Shown piece by piece: positions 1 to 13,400 of a DNA stretch of 47,626 nt (position 1 is its first letter; each line of letters opens with the position of its first letter). The translations under genes and the position numbers were made by a program. This DNA is from a virus. Under the pieces are notes generated by a model. That model was not told where the DNA came from and did not search any database. It saw nothing but the letters and a program-made list of their open reading frames with translations. Where the stretch lies: IMG/VR virus record IMGVR_UViG_3300027631_001442, positions 1 to 47,626 of that record; one strand, 5' to 3'.

Positions 1-525
1 CCATTATCATCGTTGGTTTCAACTGGGCTACCACCTGCTGCCGCAGCAGCATTAACGGCAAGCATAAATTCATTAAGTACTTCAAGTCCTTTTCCTATAA
101 AAATGCCAATAATAGCTGAAAACACAATTAATAGAAGCGAAATATCTTCTCAACTTAGTAACTTGTTGGGTGACAAAAAAGTTCCAATGCCAAACTTTTC
201 AGGAATTGCTGCGTTTCCTATACGAGCCCAATCACAAGCCGATATTGATGCATATGATGCAAATAAAAAAGAAATTGAAAAATTGGATGAAGAACGTGAA
301 GTATTAGCTAAAGCCAAAATAGATGCTGGAAATAAACTTAGGAAAGCTAAAGAAAATTTACCACAAGGTGATCCTTCTATACCAGCATTAGAACAAGCAG
401 TTGAAACAGCCAGCAAAAAAATAAACGATTTGGATAAAAAGGTAGTAGATTTACGAAATGCAGCGTATAAAATAGTTACTGGTAACTCAGTACCAGCAAG
501 TTTAACTCAGTTCCAGCAAGTTTAA
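1..525 (+). CDS. 3' end of an unrecognised virion-region protein (5' truncated)
   Basis: The reading frame is open from the first base of the window, so the true start lies upstream; the TTG at 13 is not a convincing start. The visible 174 residues begin with an Ala/Pro/Ser-rich stretch, then a central segment with 'MPIIAENTINRSE', then a charged Lys/Glu-rich stretch (about residues 85-155) that looks like a helical coiled coil. No catalytic motif is visible. It sits directly upstream of the gp25-like gene, in the baseplate module, so a tail or baseplate role is plausible but is inference only. The last codons lie inside a 20-base tandem duplication (488-527), which changes the C-terminus to end TQFQQV; without one copy the frame would continue for a few codons and stop at 540-542. 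Confidence 0.75.
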   Translation, partial: PLSSLVSTGLPPAAAAALTASINSLSTSSPFPIKMPIIAENTINRSEISSQLSNLLGDKKVPMPNFSGIAAFPIRAQSQADIDAYDANKKEIEKLDEEREVLAKAKIDAGNKLRKAKENLPQGDPSIPALEQAVETASKKINDLDKKVVDLRNAAYKIVTGNSVPASLTQFQQV

Positions 526-527
526 CT
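488..527 (+). repeat. 20-bp tandem duplication across a stop codon
   Basis: Two adjacent 20-base units (488-507 and 508-527) are identical except at one position. The unit length is not a multiple of three, so the second copy is read in a new frame and supplies the TAA stop at 523-525 of the upstream gene. Removing one copy would make the gene end ACT-ATG-GAG-TCA-GCA-TAA. Confidence 0.9.
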
Positions 528-537
528 ATGGAGTCAG

Positions 538-545
538 CATAAATA
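538..545 (+). promoter_or_regulatory. CATAAATA late-promoter-like motif next to the gp25-like start
   Basis: The octamer matches NATAAATA, the late-promoter core described for marine T4-like phages. In T4 the octamer ends near -6, which would put +1 at about 551, on the start codon of the 550 gene. It is therefore either a chance match in AT-rich DNA or would give a leaderless transcript. Confidence 0.3.
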
Positions 546-549
546 CAAC

Positions 550-999
550 ATGACCTCATACATTGGATTTAGCACTATAAATGCCTTCAAACCTCGTTCT
601 ACAAACCTTCAAACAGGCCCTGCTGGAGGTGTCGGTTCTTTAGTAACTCCTTATAGGGTGGGAAACCAATTTGGCTTAGTTGATGCTACATTAGTAATAC
701 AAGATTTTGTAAATTCTCTGAACATTCGGCAAGGTGAAAAAGTAGGGAAGCCGGGGTACGGAACTACCTTGTGGTCGTTTGTTTTTGAACCAAACACAGC
801 AGATGTACAATTTCAATTAGAAACTGAAATACGCAGAGTAGCAAATACTGACCCTAGATTAATTATTAACACAGTTCGTGCATATCCACAGGAAAACGGC
901 ATATTACTAGAAGTAGAAATGGCTGTATCTCCGTTCAATCAAGCTAATCTATTAAGCGTATTCTTTAATAGTGCTACTAATATAGCAGTTTTACAATAA
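550..999 (+). CDS. 25: Baseplate wedge protein, gp25-like
   Basis: This 149-residue protein matches the gp25 (GPW_gp25, lysozyme-like fold) family of contractile tails, in which gp25 forms part of the baseplate wedge core with gp6 and gp53. What is seen is the family's core: 'QDFVNSLNIRQGEKVGKPGYGTTL' spread over residues about 51-75, followed by 'FEPN' and 'EIRRVANTDPRL', and a beta-strand C-terminus ending 'NLLSVFF...'. T4 gp25 is 132 residues, so the size fits. The start is the first ATG after the previous stop; only a weak GGAG lies 16 bases upstream. The gp6-like gene follows 52 bases on, as expected for a wedge gene pair. Identification is strong; the enzymatic activity suggested by older work on gp25 is not assumed here. 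Confidence 0.93.
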   Translation: MTSYIGFSTINAFKPRSTNLQTGPAGGVGSLVTPYRVGNQFGLVDATLVIQDFVNSLNIRQGEKVGKPGYGTTLWSFVFEPNTADVQFQLETEIRRVANTDPRLIINTVRAYPQENGILLEVEMAVSPFNQANLLSVFFNSATNIAVLQ

Positions 1000-1026
1000 A
1001 GCTAAAAAACTTAGATTATTAGGTAT

Positions 1027-1034
1027 GATAAATA
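1027..1034 (+). promoter_or_regulatory. GATAAATA late-promoter-like motif before gp6-like gene
   Basis: This exact NATAAATA octamer lies in the 52-base gap between the gp25-like and gp6-like genes. With T4 late spacing, +1 falls at about 1040, giving a short leader that carries AGAG (1041-1044) seven bases before the ATG at 1052. Both spacing and position suit a real late promoter. Confidence 0.55.
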
Positions 1035-1051
1035 CTTAAAAGAGAATAACT

Positions 1052-4000
1052 ATGGCAACCTCAACAAGACAATCAGCCTTATTTGGAGTAAATGACTGGA
1101 AAGCTATTTACCAGACTTTCAATCAAGCTGACTTTCGTAGCTTTGACTATGAAACATTACGTAAAAGTTTTATAGATTATTTACGTGTATATTATCCTGA
1201 AACATTCAACGATTACATTGAAAGTTCAGAATTTATTGCCTTACTTGACGTTATGGCGTTTATGGGACAAGGTCTTGCTTTTCGCAATGATTTAAATGCT
1301 CGTGAAAATTTCATTGATACGGCTGAACGCAGAGATAGTGTTATCAAGTTAGCAAACTTAGTTAGTTATACTCCTAAAAGAAATTTAGAAGCACAGGGTT
1401 ATTTAAAAGTAACAAGTATTCGCACTACTCAAAATATTATAGATTTAAATGGGTTTAATCTAGGAAATGTTCCTGTATTGTGGAACGATCCGGCTAACCC
1501 AAATTGGTTAGAACAATATAATACTATCATAAATGCAGCATTAATCAATACGCAACGTGTTGGATTACCTGCTAATACTGCACAAATTCTTGGGATAAAA
1601 ACAGACGAATATACATTACAGATTCCAGCCGGAACAATACCAGCAGTACCATTTTCTACGGTAGTTAACGGTTTAAATATGAATTTTGAATTATGCAGTG
1701 TAAGTACAGTTGGATCAGATTATGTTTATGAAATTCCTCCTGCCCCAACGAATACATTCAATATGCTATATCGCAATGATAAATTGGGATACGGTAGTCC
1801 AAACACAGGGTTCTTCTTTTACTTTAAGCAAGGTTCATTGACCAATTTTGACTTTACTCTACAAAATCAAATCTCAAATCAAGTAATTGATATTGGAAAT
1901 ATTCAAGGGGTTAATAACACTGATACTTGGTTGTATCAGGTTAGTCAAGTTAATGGAACATTTGGATTATGGAAAAAAGTAGATAACATTTACGCTGATG
2001 CATATTTGCAAACTGAAAGTTCTGTTAAACAAATTTACTCGGTTAACAGTAGATTCAATGATCAAGTTAGTTATATATTTGGTGACGGGGTATTCAGTCA
2101 AATACCAGTTGGTACTTTCAGAGCATATGTACGTGCAGGTAATGCATTAACTTATACGATTCAACCTACTGAATTGCAAGGTCTATCAGTATCAATTAAT
2201 TATGTAAGTAGAGTTGGTAGAGTTGAGACATTAACATTGGGATTGTCATTGCAAGTACCAGTGTCAAATGCACAAGTTCGTGAATCATTAGCAAATATTA
2301 AACAACGTGCGCCAAGTCGTTACTATACACAAAATCGTATGGTCAACGGTGAAGATTATAACAATTTTCCGTACACATTGTATAGTTCAATCATTAAATC
2401 AAAAGCTATTAATCGTAGTAGTGTTGGGGTGAGTAAAAACTTAGACTTACTTGATCCAACTGGAAAATACTCTAGCACAAACAGTTATGCAAATGACGGC
2501 GGGGTTTGGTTAAACACCGCCAATGGTTATGCAACGCTAACTATAAGCAGCACCGGCGATATTATTACTTTCTTGACTGGCACATTAGCTGCTATTTTAT
2601 CTGATAACAGAACGTCACAATACTATATTCAAAACTATACTAGATATAGTATCAATACTGAATCCGGTGACGGGACATTATATTGGTACACTAGTACAGT
2701 AGATGCTAACAGTTTATCAGGATATTTTTACAATATCACTAACGGAGGTGAAAATCCCGTACCTGTAGGAACATATTCTACCCACAACGCAAAGTATATC
2801 ACTACAGGTGCATTACTTAAATTTATAGCACCCTCAGGTTATTATTTTGATAGCAATAATAGATTGGTAAGCGGAGTAGCAAGCCCATCAGACATTACAT
2901 ATATTTGGACTACGGTATTAAATGTAATAGGTGACGGATTCAATAACGGTATAGGTCAATTTGCAAATGGCTCAGGTCCTATAACATTGAATGGCTATGT
3001 TCCTGAAGGAGCAATATTAACAACAGTTATACCTTCATTCAGTAATACATTACCTAATAGTGTTATACAAGAATGTATTGTTAGATTAGATTTACAACAA
3101 AACTTTTCATTAGTCTTTAATAATTCACTGACTGTTAATCAAAATCGTTGGAGTACTGACATTTACAATTCATCTAACTATTTTGTAAACTTTGAGAGTG
3201 TTGGATCCAACAGATACACTGTAACATATCGTTCACTAGCATATTACTTTGGTAGTGTTGCTGATACTAGATTTACATATGAAGCAGGTAAATTAGTATA
3301 TGATCCATTTTCTGGAATTATACTTCAAGACTTTGTTAAAGTGTTGGTTACCAATACACAACCAAATAGTAATTACGCACTAAGTAATCCTATCTCTACT
3401 AGTATTATTGGACAGACTGTTGAAAGTGACGGTTATATAAATGATTTTGAAGTTGAAGTTGCTAGTATTGATGTTAATAATAGAAGTATTATAAAGAATC
3501 CTGATTTCTTTTATGAAATTACCGGATATGTTACTGGTAGTACAAACATTGGTGTATATGCATTCTTTGAAACAATTCAAGATGCTATAAGTTTAAGTCG
3601 AGAAGATTTGATAGCTTCCTCTATGGTATCATATCAATATTCAACTACCACACAAATTGAAACTGTAAAATATGAATATCCTGTTGGTCAATTATTCTAT
3701 GCATATTCTGAAAATGTGTTCTATTTAACTGTTCAAGACCCAACAATTACAACACCGTATTTTGTACTGGTTGTTCAACCACAATACAGTATGAAGCCTG
3801 GACGTCAAGGGTTGCAATTTCAATATCGGCATAATAGTAATAATACTACACGTATTGATCCTGCTACAACAAACATTATTGATTTGTATGTAGTTACACA
3901 GGCATATTATACTCAATATCAGAATTGGATTCAAGACACCACAAACACGGTGCCTATTCCATCGAGACCTACTATTAGTCAATTAAGCAACGAATATAGT

Positions 4001-4426
4001 CAGATACAAGATTACAAAATGTTAACTGACAGTGCAATATTAAACAGTGTAGTATTCAAGCCATTATTTGGTCCTAAAGCAGCATCAGCATTAAGAGCAA
4101 CTATAAAAGTTATTAAAAATTCTAACACTAATTCTAGCGATAGTGAAATTCGTAGTGCAGTATTAACACAAATGAATACTTACTTTAATATCAATAATTG
4201 GAACTTTGGTGACACTTTCTATTTTAGTGAATTAAGTGCTTATATCCACACTAACATAGGTGACTTAGTAAGTTCTTGTGTAATAGTACCTAACGATCCC
4301 ACATTACATTTTGGAGATTTATATGAAATTAAATGTTTGCCATACGAAATATTTGTTAACGCAGCTACATCAAATGATGTAATTGTGATAGCCGCACTTA
4401 CACCCGCTGAATTGCAGATTGCATAA
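1052..4426 (+). CDS. 6: Baseplate wedge protein, gp6-like (Baseplate_J type)
   Basis: The 1124-residue protein begins with the region that defines T4-like gp6: 'FIDYLRVYYPETFNDYIESS', then 'LLDVMAF' and 'NARENFIDTAERRDSVIKLA' (about residues 40-110), matching the T4 gp6 segment that positions two gp6 chains in the wedge. The C-terminal region (about 990-1110) has a 'LTDSAI...' segment and ends in short beta strands, consistent with the Baseplate_J fold used for dimer contacts. T4 gp6 has 660 residues; the extra length here is a long Ser/Asn/Tyr-rich central beta region (about residues 430-900), a common enlargement in marine relatives. A late-promoter motif and AGAG ribosome binding site precede the start. 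The gene acts in the virion baseplate that triggers sheath contraction. Confidence 0.92.
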   Translation: MATSTRQSALFGVNDWKAIYQTFNQADFRSFDYETLRKSFIDYLRVYYPETFNDYIESSEFIALLDVMAFMGQGLAFRNDLNARENFIDTAERRDSVIKLANLVSYTPKRNLEAQGYLKVTSIRTTQNIIDLNGFNLGNVPVLWNDPANPNWLEQYNTIINAALINTQRVGLPANTAQILGIKTDEYTLQIPAGTIPAVPFSTVVNGLNMNFELCSVSTVGSDYVYEIPPAPTNTFNMLYRNDKLGYGSPNTGFFFYFKQGSLTNFDFTLQNQISNQVIDIGNIQGVNNTDTWLYQVSQVNGTFGLWKKVDNIYADAYLQTESSVKQIYSVNSRFNDQVSYIFGDGVFSQIPVGTFRAYVRAGNALTYTIQPTELQGLSVSINYVSRVGRVETLTLGLSLQVPVSNAQVRESLANIKQRAPSRYYTQNRMVNGEDYNNFPYTLYSSIIKSKAINRSSVGVSKNLDLLDPTGKYSSTNSYANDGGVWLNTANGYATLTISSTGDIITFLTGTLAAILSDNRTSQYYIQNYTRYSINTESGDGTLYWYTSTVDANSLSGYFYNITNGGENPVPVGTYSTHNAKYITTGALLKFIAPSGYYFDSNNRLVSGVASPSDITYIWTTVLNVIGDGFNNGIGQFANGSGPITLNGYVPEGAILTTVIPSFSNTLPNSVIQECIVRLDLQQNFSLVFNNSLTVNQNRWSTDIYNSSNYFVNFESVGSNRYTVTYRSLAYYFGSVADTRFTYEAGKLVYDPFSGIILQDFVKVLVTNTQPNSNYALSNPISTSIIGQTVESDGYINDFEVEVASIDVNNRSIIKNPDFFYEITGYVTGSTNIGVYAFFETIQDAISLSREDLIASSMVSYQYSTTTQIETVKYEYPVGQLFYAYSENVFYLTVQDPTITTPYFVLVVQPQYSMKPGRQGLQFQYRHNSNNTTRIDPATTNIIDLYVVTQAYYTQYQNWIQDTTNTVPIPSRPTISQLSNEYSQIQDYKMLTDSAILNSVVFKPLFGPKAASALRATIKVIKNSNTNSSDSEIRSAVLTQMNTYFNINNWNFGDTFYFSELSAYIHTNIGDLVSSCVIVPNDPTLHFGDLYEIKCLPYEIFVNAATSNDVIVIAALTPAELQIA

Positions 4427-4449
4427 GTATAGTATAAAGATTAATAAAT

Positions 4450-7400
4450 ATGGCATCAAGAATAAGAACATTGGATTTTCTTCCAGAAATATTTAAAACC
4501 ACAACTAATGCACAATTTTTAGCAGCAACGCTAGATCAATTAGTGGCTCAACCCAATAATAAAAAAATTCAGGGTTATATTGGTAGTAAATTTGGATATG
4601 GTGTTAATGCTACAGATCGGTATGTAACCGAACCCACAAAGACAAGAACTGATTATCAATTAGATCCGGGTATTGTTTTCTTAAAAGAAAATGATTCTAC
4701 TGCAAAAGATTTTATTAGCTATCCCGGAATTATAGATGCATTGACTTTAGAAGGTGGATTAACCGCCGATAATAACAGACTATTCAATAGTCAATTTTAT
4801 TCATGGGATTCATTTACTAATTTAGATCCAATTATTAATTTTAATCAATACTATTGGCTACCTGAAGGACCTGAGCGTGTGGTAGTTTCTTCTGACATAG
4901 TATACAATTCAGAAAACTTTATTGTTCAGCCCGATGCAAACTATTATTTAATTTCTTCAGAAACACTTGCTACCCCTAGTGCTAACCCAACGTTAACTCT
5001 ACTAAGAGGTGGGCAATATACCTTTACAGTGAATCAACTTACTCAGTTTTGGATTCAAGGAGTACCTGGTATCACTGGATTTAGTCCAACTGAACGTAAT
5101 GTACAAACTCGTGATGTATATGGTGTTACAAATAATGGGGCAACTAACGGAGTCGTTACATTTGCTGTTCCTCAGAAAAATGCACTAGATGACTTTATTT
5201 TCCCGGGTGATAATACCGTAGGTGTTGTTTCAACATTACCATTTGACCAAGTAAACGGAGCACTAGTAAATGAAATAGGAGGTATTGACGGAGTAACAGC
5301 ATTAGCCGGATTAACTGTAATGTTTTATAATACCGGCGTGCCAAGTGAAAGTGGTTATGTAAATCAATTCTACGCACAAACATTGTATGATGAAGAAACT
5401 CCGTATTCAGTGTTTCCGGGTGGTGGAGCACCCTATGATGAAGCTACTGATTATCCCGGATCATCAATCTTCAACAATAACTATGAAGGCGGATACTATA
5501 CCGATGTATCTGCAACTTTCTACACTATTAGTTTATTGGGAGATATTGATAATCCTCAGATTCAATTGACTGCAACCGCAGCAATCCCTACAAATCAAAA
5601 AATAACTGCAACATATGGTTTTGAGTGGACAAACAGAAACTTTTATAGAAGTTCAATTGGTGTAATAACATTACAGCCATACAACAGTGCCATACTTGAT
5701 ACGTTGTATTATCAAGATGGAACTATCCCCGGTCGTGTTGGTGTTATCAATTTGATTGAGAACAATATTACAAATCAAATTAATGTAGAAACTGACATTT
5801 TGGGTAAGACTAACTATACTTCTAAGAATGGTGTTGTTTTTACTAACGGATTAAAAGTTCTTTTTCAAGGTGATATATATCCTGAAAGTTTCAACAATGT
5901 AGAATTCTATGTTGAAGGTGTGGGCACCGCAATTGAATTGATACCCGTAACCACACTGGTTTCACCTGGCTTATTCTCTGAAGGTTCATATATTCCGTTT
6001 GATACTACATCATATGATATAGGTAACTATGATTCAAGTTTGTACGTTCCGATAAATCCTGATTATATAACTATTGCTAGAAATTCTATTAATAGAAATG
6101 CTTGGTCAAGAAGCAATCGTTGGTTTCATATTGATGTTATTAATGCCACTGCAACATATAACAATACTCCTGCTTTAATTACTGAATACACTCAATTAGG
6201 TAATAAAGCAAAAAGACCTATTATTGAATTCTACCCTAATCTTAAATTGTTTAATAGTGGTGCTGTGGGTAAAAACCCCATTGACTTCATTGATACTAAA
6301 ACAACCGATGCATTTACTTATGTAGCAGGTCAACCTAGCTATTACCCAGATACTGCTGGTTATACAACTGCTAACGCAACTATTGCTCCAATAACCGGAG
6401 CAATTATAAAGACTGCAACTGCAACTACTGCATTAGTAAATCAAGTAGTATTGACTAACACAACTGGATTACATGTCAATGATACTATAACTTTTACCGG
6501 CACTGCGTTTGGTGGAATAAGCACTAGCCCCACAAATAATTCTAACCTATATTATGTTCTGGAAATTATAAATTCTACTAATATTGTAATATCAGATACT
6601 AAACAAGGAACTCCTGTAATAGTAACTACTGCTGCAGGAACAATGACAGCAGCAGTGTATCCATATAGCACTACTGTTACAGTACCAACCACAGACGTAT
6701 TTGGTTTGTTTACTATAGGCCAGTATATAACTGATTCTACTGGTTTATTACCGTCAATTACTTTTATAACTAATGTTAGTGCCGTGGGTTCTGACACTGT
6801 TATTACAGTATCTTGGTATAATCAATCAATTGTTGATGGAACCTCAATTGCATCAGTAGTAACTGCTGATACTCCATTAGATAATTATGCATTATTTGAC
6901 GGATCAAGGGTAGTATTTGCAGCCGATACGGACGATAATGTTAGAAATAAGATATATGTTTCACGCTTTTCTACAATACAGCCAGGTGGTATTCCAATAA
7001 TTACTCTTACTGAAGCTACTGATGGGTTAGTTTTAGCAGATGAACAAACAGCAATTTATAGAGGATATAATTACAAAGGTAAAGATTTTTTCTTTGACGG
7101 GGTTGATTGGATTGATGGTCAACAAAAAACTCAACTAAATCAACCACCTAAATTTGATATCTATGATAACAACGGTATAAGTTTTGGAGACAGTGAAGTT
7201 TATGTTGGCACATCATTTTCTGGTTGCACATTATTTTCATATGGCATAGGATCAGGATCAAATGATGCAGTACTTGGTTTCCCATTAAGATATAGTTCGG
7301 TTAGTAATGTAGGTGACATAAGTTTTGATGTTACATTAAATTCTGACACTTTCACGTATGTTCAAGGTATTAATTCAATAACCGAAAATGTTAATACGGG

Positions 7401-10400
7401 TTATGTTTATAATTACACAATTACACCGGGAATTGCGCCGGTAATTGTTAGACAGTTAGGATGGCAAACTGCGGTATCACCTAGTGTGCAATATCAAATT
7501 TTTGAATTTGAGTATGATGCTCTATCAAACACAACCAACACTTTCACTTGTGATATAGCACCCATTGTTACTACACCCACGTTGTGGCCACTGATTCAAG
7601 TTTATATTAACAATATCTATGTACCAAACACCGACTGGCAGGTGCTTGATCCGCTGTCTACTATTTCAACGACTATTACTATTCCAATAATTCCTACAAC
7701 AAATACAGTAGTACAAATTTTAATTTTAAGCGATCAGGTAAGCAACACTGCATACTTTCAAACACCTATCAACTTAAATAACAATCCATTAAATGCATCT
7801 ATTACAACTGCAAACATAGGTGATATTCGTGGACAGTATCAAAGTATTTTCTTTAACAATCCCGATACAACCGGAATTGTTTTTGGCTCAAACAACTATC
7901 GTGATTTAGGTAATTTAGTGCCATGGGGTAATAGAATTATACAAAATAGTGCTTCACTAGTATTACCTGGCACTTTCTTAAGAAATCAAAATCATAATTT
8001 GTTCAACTCATTGTTGTACAATAGCAGACAATATATTACATTTAAAACCTTATTGGTTGATACCGTTAATAATTCAGATTATTCTAGAATAATGACTCCA
8101 TCGCAAATGTTGGATGATGCATTAGATAAGATTAATGCATCACATGTGGAATCTCAATCATTTTTCTGGAGTGATATGTTGCCTTCTAAGGCTCCCTACA
8201 TCACAAACACATATAGTTTTGCAAATTCATTGGATATAAGTGTTTATCCATTAAGCCATATATATGATTTTGCTACTGCAAATTACAATGGTATATTGGT
8301 ATATTTGATCCGCAATAATGTTCAGACACAATTGGTTACGGGAATTGATTACACTGTTAGTACTGATAGTCCTTCTTTGACTGTTATACTTTCATTAGAA
8401 GCAAATGATAAAATTACTATAAAAGAATACAATCAAACATATGGAAGTTATGTTCCAAATACACCTACTAAATTAGGATTATATCCTGCAACTATTCCAA
8501 GCGTAACATTAGATGCAGATTATAGTCCCGCAACATATTTTATAGTAGGGCATGATGGTTCATTTAATAAACTATATGGTAGCTATGATTCAACTACAAA
8601 TACTCTAAATGATTTTAGGGATCAAGTATTACTTGAATATGAAACTCGGGTATACAACAATTTAAAATTAAGTGCAACAGTTCCTGCAGGTTCATATCAA
8701 GGTGTAATTATCCCCGGCTTCTTTAGAACCACTGATTATTCAAATACTGAATTCTTACAAATCTATAGCGAGTTGTTTTTAAATTGGGTTGGTCAAAATA
8801 GAATTGATTATAAAACGCAAGTTTATAATAAGAATAATCAGTTTACCTTCAACTATAGAGACAGTGGTAACCAACTAAATAATCAACCAATTGAACAGGG
8901 CTATTTTAGGGGTGCTTATTTGTTCTTTTATGACACAAGTACTCCAAACGAAACCCCTTGGCAGATGTTAGGTTTAGCAAATCAACCAACGTGGTGGACT
9001 AGTCGGTATGGTCCTGCACCATACACAAGTGACAATTTGGTGTTATGGGGAGATTTAGAAACAGGTACTGTTTGGAATGACGGTGCACCGTTCATCAAAC
9101 CTAGTTATGCCCGTCCCGGGTTATTACAAATAATACCAGTAGATAGTAATGGAAATTTGTTATCACCGTTTGATTCATTGGTTGGTAATTACGATCAATA
9201 TCTATTCAAACGTGATTGGATAGTAGGGGATGTTGGTCCCGCAGAATTCAGCTATCGTAGAAGCAGCACTTGGCCCTTTGACTTGATGCATATTCTTGCA
9301 TTAACTAAACCAACTGATTTCTTTAACTTGGGTGTTGATGTTGATACGTACAAATATAATGTAGAATTTAATCAATATCTAGTAAATGATAGAAGTCATT
9401 TAGTAATAAGTGATGTTCCAATATATGGGGCAGGAACCCCTGCAACTAGCTATATCAATTGGATAGTTGACTATGAAAAACAAGTGGGAATAGATGCAAC
9501 AACTAACATAACTACATTGTTGGATAACTTAGATGTTCGTTTAGTATATCGTGCAGCAGGCTTTAGCGACAAAAACCTGTTGAAATTCTACGTTGAAAAG
9601 AGTTCAGCAAATAGTAATAATAGTTCATTGTTAATTCCTGACGAAAGTTATGGCTTATTATTGTACGAAAATCAACCATTTGACAGAATTATTTATAGCG
9701 GTGTCGTAATACAAATAACTGAAAATGGTTATAAAGTTTTTGGTAACTCACAAACTAATGCATATTTCAAAACCTTTACGCCAAAATTTGGTGGAAACAC
9801 CCAGACAATTACTGTTGAAAACTTAACAGTAAAAGTTACTGACAGTTTTACTAATACGACACAAGTAATTCCCTATGGAACTGAATTTTACAACACACAA
9901 CAAGTAGCACAGTTTTTGATTAACTATGGTGAATATCTGATAAGTCAAGGTGTCGTATACGAAGAAATTGAAAATGGCATTCCAATTCAATGGCAACAAA
10001 TGATTGCTGAATTTATGTATTGGGCGCAAACTGGATGGGACATTGGTTCTATTACCACAATTAATCCCTCAGCTAACTTAATAACCATCGACAAAGAAAG
10101 CAGAATTGTTCAGCCTTTAACACTAAGTCAAAAAAACTTCTTGTTGAATCAAGAATTATATCCAATCTCAACAAATAATTTAAATATTACTCGTATTGGT
10201 ACTGCATTTGCAGCTAGAACATTAAATGTAGGTGATGCTATCAGTTATGGTCAATTCAATATTAGTAACATTGAAAATGGTATAGTTTTTGATAATGTTA
10301 CATTGTTTAATGATATAATTTATAATTTAGTTACAGGTCTAAGACAATATCGTATATCTGTTAATGGATCATTAACCGCTGATTGGAATGGCAACGTTGA

Positions 10401-13400
10401 TGCTGCTGGATTTATTTTAAATCAAGACAATGTAGTAGAGTGGAACAACACTATTAAATATACTGCCGGTTCTATTGTAAAATATAAAAATAAATATTGG
10501 TCTGCTCTTAGAATAATACAACCAAGTACATTGTTCAAGGAACTTGATTGGAAAGAAACAACATATGATCAAATTCAAAAAGGGCTATTACCTAATAGTC
10601 AAACACGTTCATATGAAAGCACATTATATTATGACGTAGATAAAACTAATTTAGAAAATGATGCAGATTTACTATCGTTCTCTTTAATTGGTTATCGTCC
10701 AAGAGATTATCTAGCATTAGTTGATTTGACTGATGTTACCCAAGTTAATGTTTACAAAAACTTAATTAAAAATAAAGGTACATTGAATGCAGCTAGTGCT
10801 TTTAAGGGGACAAATTTACCACAAGGTGGTATTGATTATACAATATATCAAAACTGGGCTATTAAGTCAGGTGAATTTGGCGGAATACTTAATAACAACT
10901 TCATTGAGTTTAGACTTGATCAACCAAAATTAGTTGGAAATCCTTCTATTGTTGGATTAACATCCGGGATATCAATCAACGGTGTGCAACAAGAAGTACC
11001 ACTATACAGTGTGTTTAACTATGGAAGACCGATAACAACTGTTAATATATTACCTACTATTTCAAACTTACAACCATCATCATTGTATCCCACTGCTGGA
11101 TATGTTAATTTAAATGATGTTAAAATGGCTAGCTATTTTTATTCTGGACTACCAACAGCGCAAAATGCTGCCGGAACTACAATTCCTATTAGTCAATTCT
11201 ATGTGCGTGATTATGTTTGGTTAGCAAACTATCTTTCAACATGGCAAGTTTATACTCCGGCTAGTTTAGGATCAGTTATCAATGCTAAGAACAATTTAAA
11301 CAACACTGTAACTATAACATTCAGCCAAGCACACAACTTGACAAGATATGAATCTTTTGCAATTGTTAATTTTAATATTGCAATTGATAATTATTACATT
11401 GTTGCTGCTGTAGTAGATCCGTTCAATGTCATCATAAATCTTGCATTAAACCCAGAAATAAAAAACATTAACGGTCAAGGTGTTGGGTTTAGATTACAAG
11501 GTCAACGGGTGGCAACTGCACCTGAAATAGGTACCTTGCCATTGTTAGACAATGAGTTTAATAAATTAAAAGTGTGGGTCGATACCAACAATGACGGTAG
11601 CTGGGCTGTATATCGTAAGAGTTTAAATTATCAATATGATAAAGAAATTGTACATCCAGCGAGTGAAACTTTTGGTAGTGCAGTTGCATACACTTCTAGT
11701 TTTGGTTACCTAATAGGTGACAGCGTTACTGGAGAAGTATATCGTTATACCTATGATGCAATCAGCGATTCTTACATATCATTCCAAACAATAACACAAA
11801 TGACATCATTTGGTGCAAACATATCGTATATTAATAACTTGTTTGTTATTTCTCAACCTACGGAAACACCTACCGTTTATGTATATCAATATATTAATAC
11901 GATTGCACTAAACACACTATTATTGTGTCAAATTATTGCAGCTCCGGGCGGAGTAACAACATGGGGAACTTCAACCGCATTGTCAGGTGATCAAAACTGG
12001 CTTTATATTTCTGACATTGATAATAATAGTGTTTATGCTTATCGCAGAGCAGCATATAGTGTTACTGCAGGTAATTTTGTTTTAGGTAATACTTACACTA
12101 TTACCAGTGAAGGTACTACGGATTTTACACTAATTGGAGCAACTAGTAATATTGTTGGAACAATATTCTTAGCAACCGGAGTCGGCAGCGGCACGGGGAC
12201 TGCTACAAATTCTACATATGAATTTGCACACATTATTGACGGTGACGCATTAAGTTTAACTACCGCAGGCGATAACTTTGGTTATAGTATATCAACTGAT
12301 TATTACGGTGATTCTGTGGTTATTGGAACTCCTCAACAAGATTATGATATTGGCACTCAGAATTACGGATATACTTATGTGTTCGCTAGAACCGTTCAGA
12401 ATTTTGAATCACAAGCAAACAGTCAAGCATATATTCCGATAGCATTGCAGTTAGCTTGGACACCTATTACAGTTACACAAACAGCAACTGCAACAACCGC
12501 ATCAACTGATAGAATTACTGTTAGTGATAGTACTGGATTTACTGTTGGTGATCCTGTAGTGTTCTCAGGAACTATCATATCTGCCGGGGCGATTTCACAG
12601 AATACAGTATATTATGTATTGGCTAAACCAACATCAACTACATTTACTATCTCATCTACCCGCAATGGCAGTGTGATACAATTATCTGATGATGCTGGTA
12701 CTATGACAGTAACAGTCCAGTCAACACCTTTATTTGTTCAAGTTAATGGAACTTCACTTGCAGATAACTATTACGCTGTAATTGGTTCTACATTAAACAT
12801 CTATAGTGGAGCAACACCTACATTAAATGCAGGGGACATAGTAAATGTAAGTGGTTCTAACTTTGTGTTAGCACAAACATTAACTAATGAAGAAACACCA
12901 AGAGTTGGTGTTCAATTTGGTTTAAGTACAGATACTAATACATTTGCAAATGAAATATTAGTTGGGGCTCCGTTTGAATTAAGTGCAGAGAACTACGAAG
13001 GTGCTGTTCATAGATACACGAATGGTGGCGAAAGATATGGATCTATCATTGGCACGACTGCATGTAATATAACTACTCCTAGAACTATTCTGTTGAATGG
13101 GTACAAAGTCGTGTTACCAATTGGCAATGCAGCAACTGTAGCAACAAGTATCAACTTATTAAATCTTACTAACATACAAGCAAGTGCAGTAAACGGTAAC
13201 TTAGTAATATCACTAATCAATGTTGATTTGGGTATTGCAGGTAACAAACTAACATTAACTGTATTAGATACAGATGCTTTAGGTGAAATGGGAGTTGTAT
13301 TATACAAGCAAACACAAAAAGTATATTGCCCACATGTGCAAGGTCGTACTCAGTTTGGTACCGTAGTAAAATTTGACAAGTCTAATTCAGGTTCATTTAT

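Noticed and set aside
4443-4450. AATAAATA next to the giant gene's start as a promoter
   Set aside because: The octamer overlaps the ATG itself, so transcription would begin inside the coding region. TATAAAGA at 4433-4440 is better placed but is only a partial match.
13008-13307. Minus-strand open frame of 99 codons inside the giant gene
   Set aside because: It is an antisense shadow of a repeat-rich coding region with no start signals.
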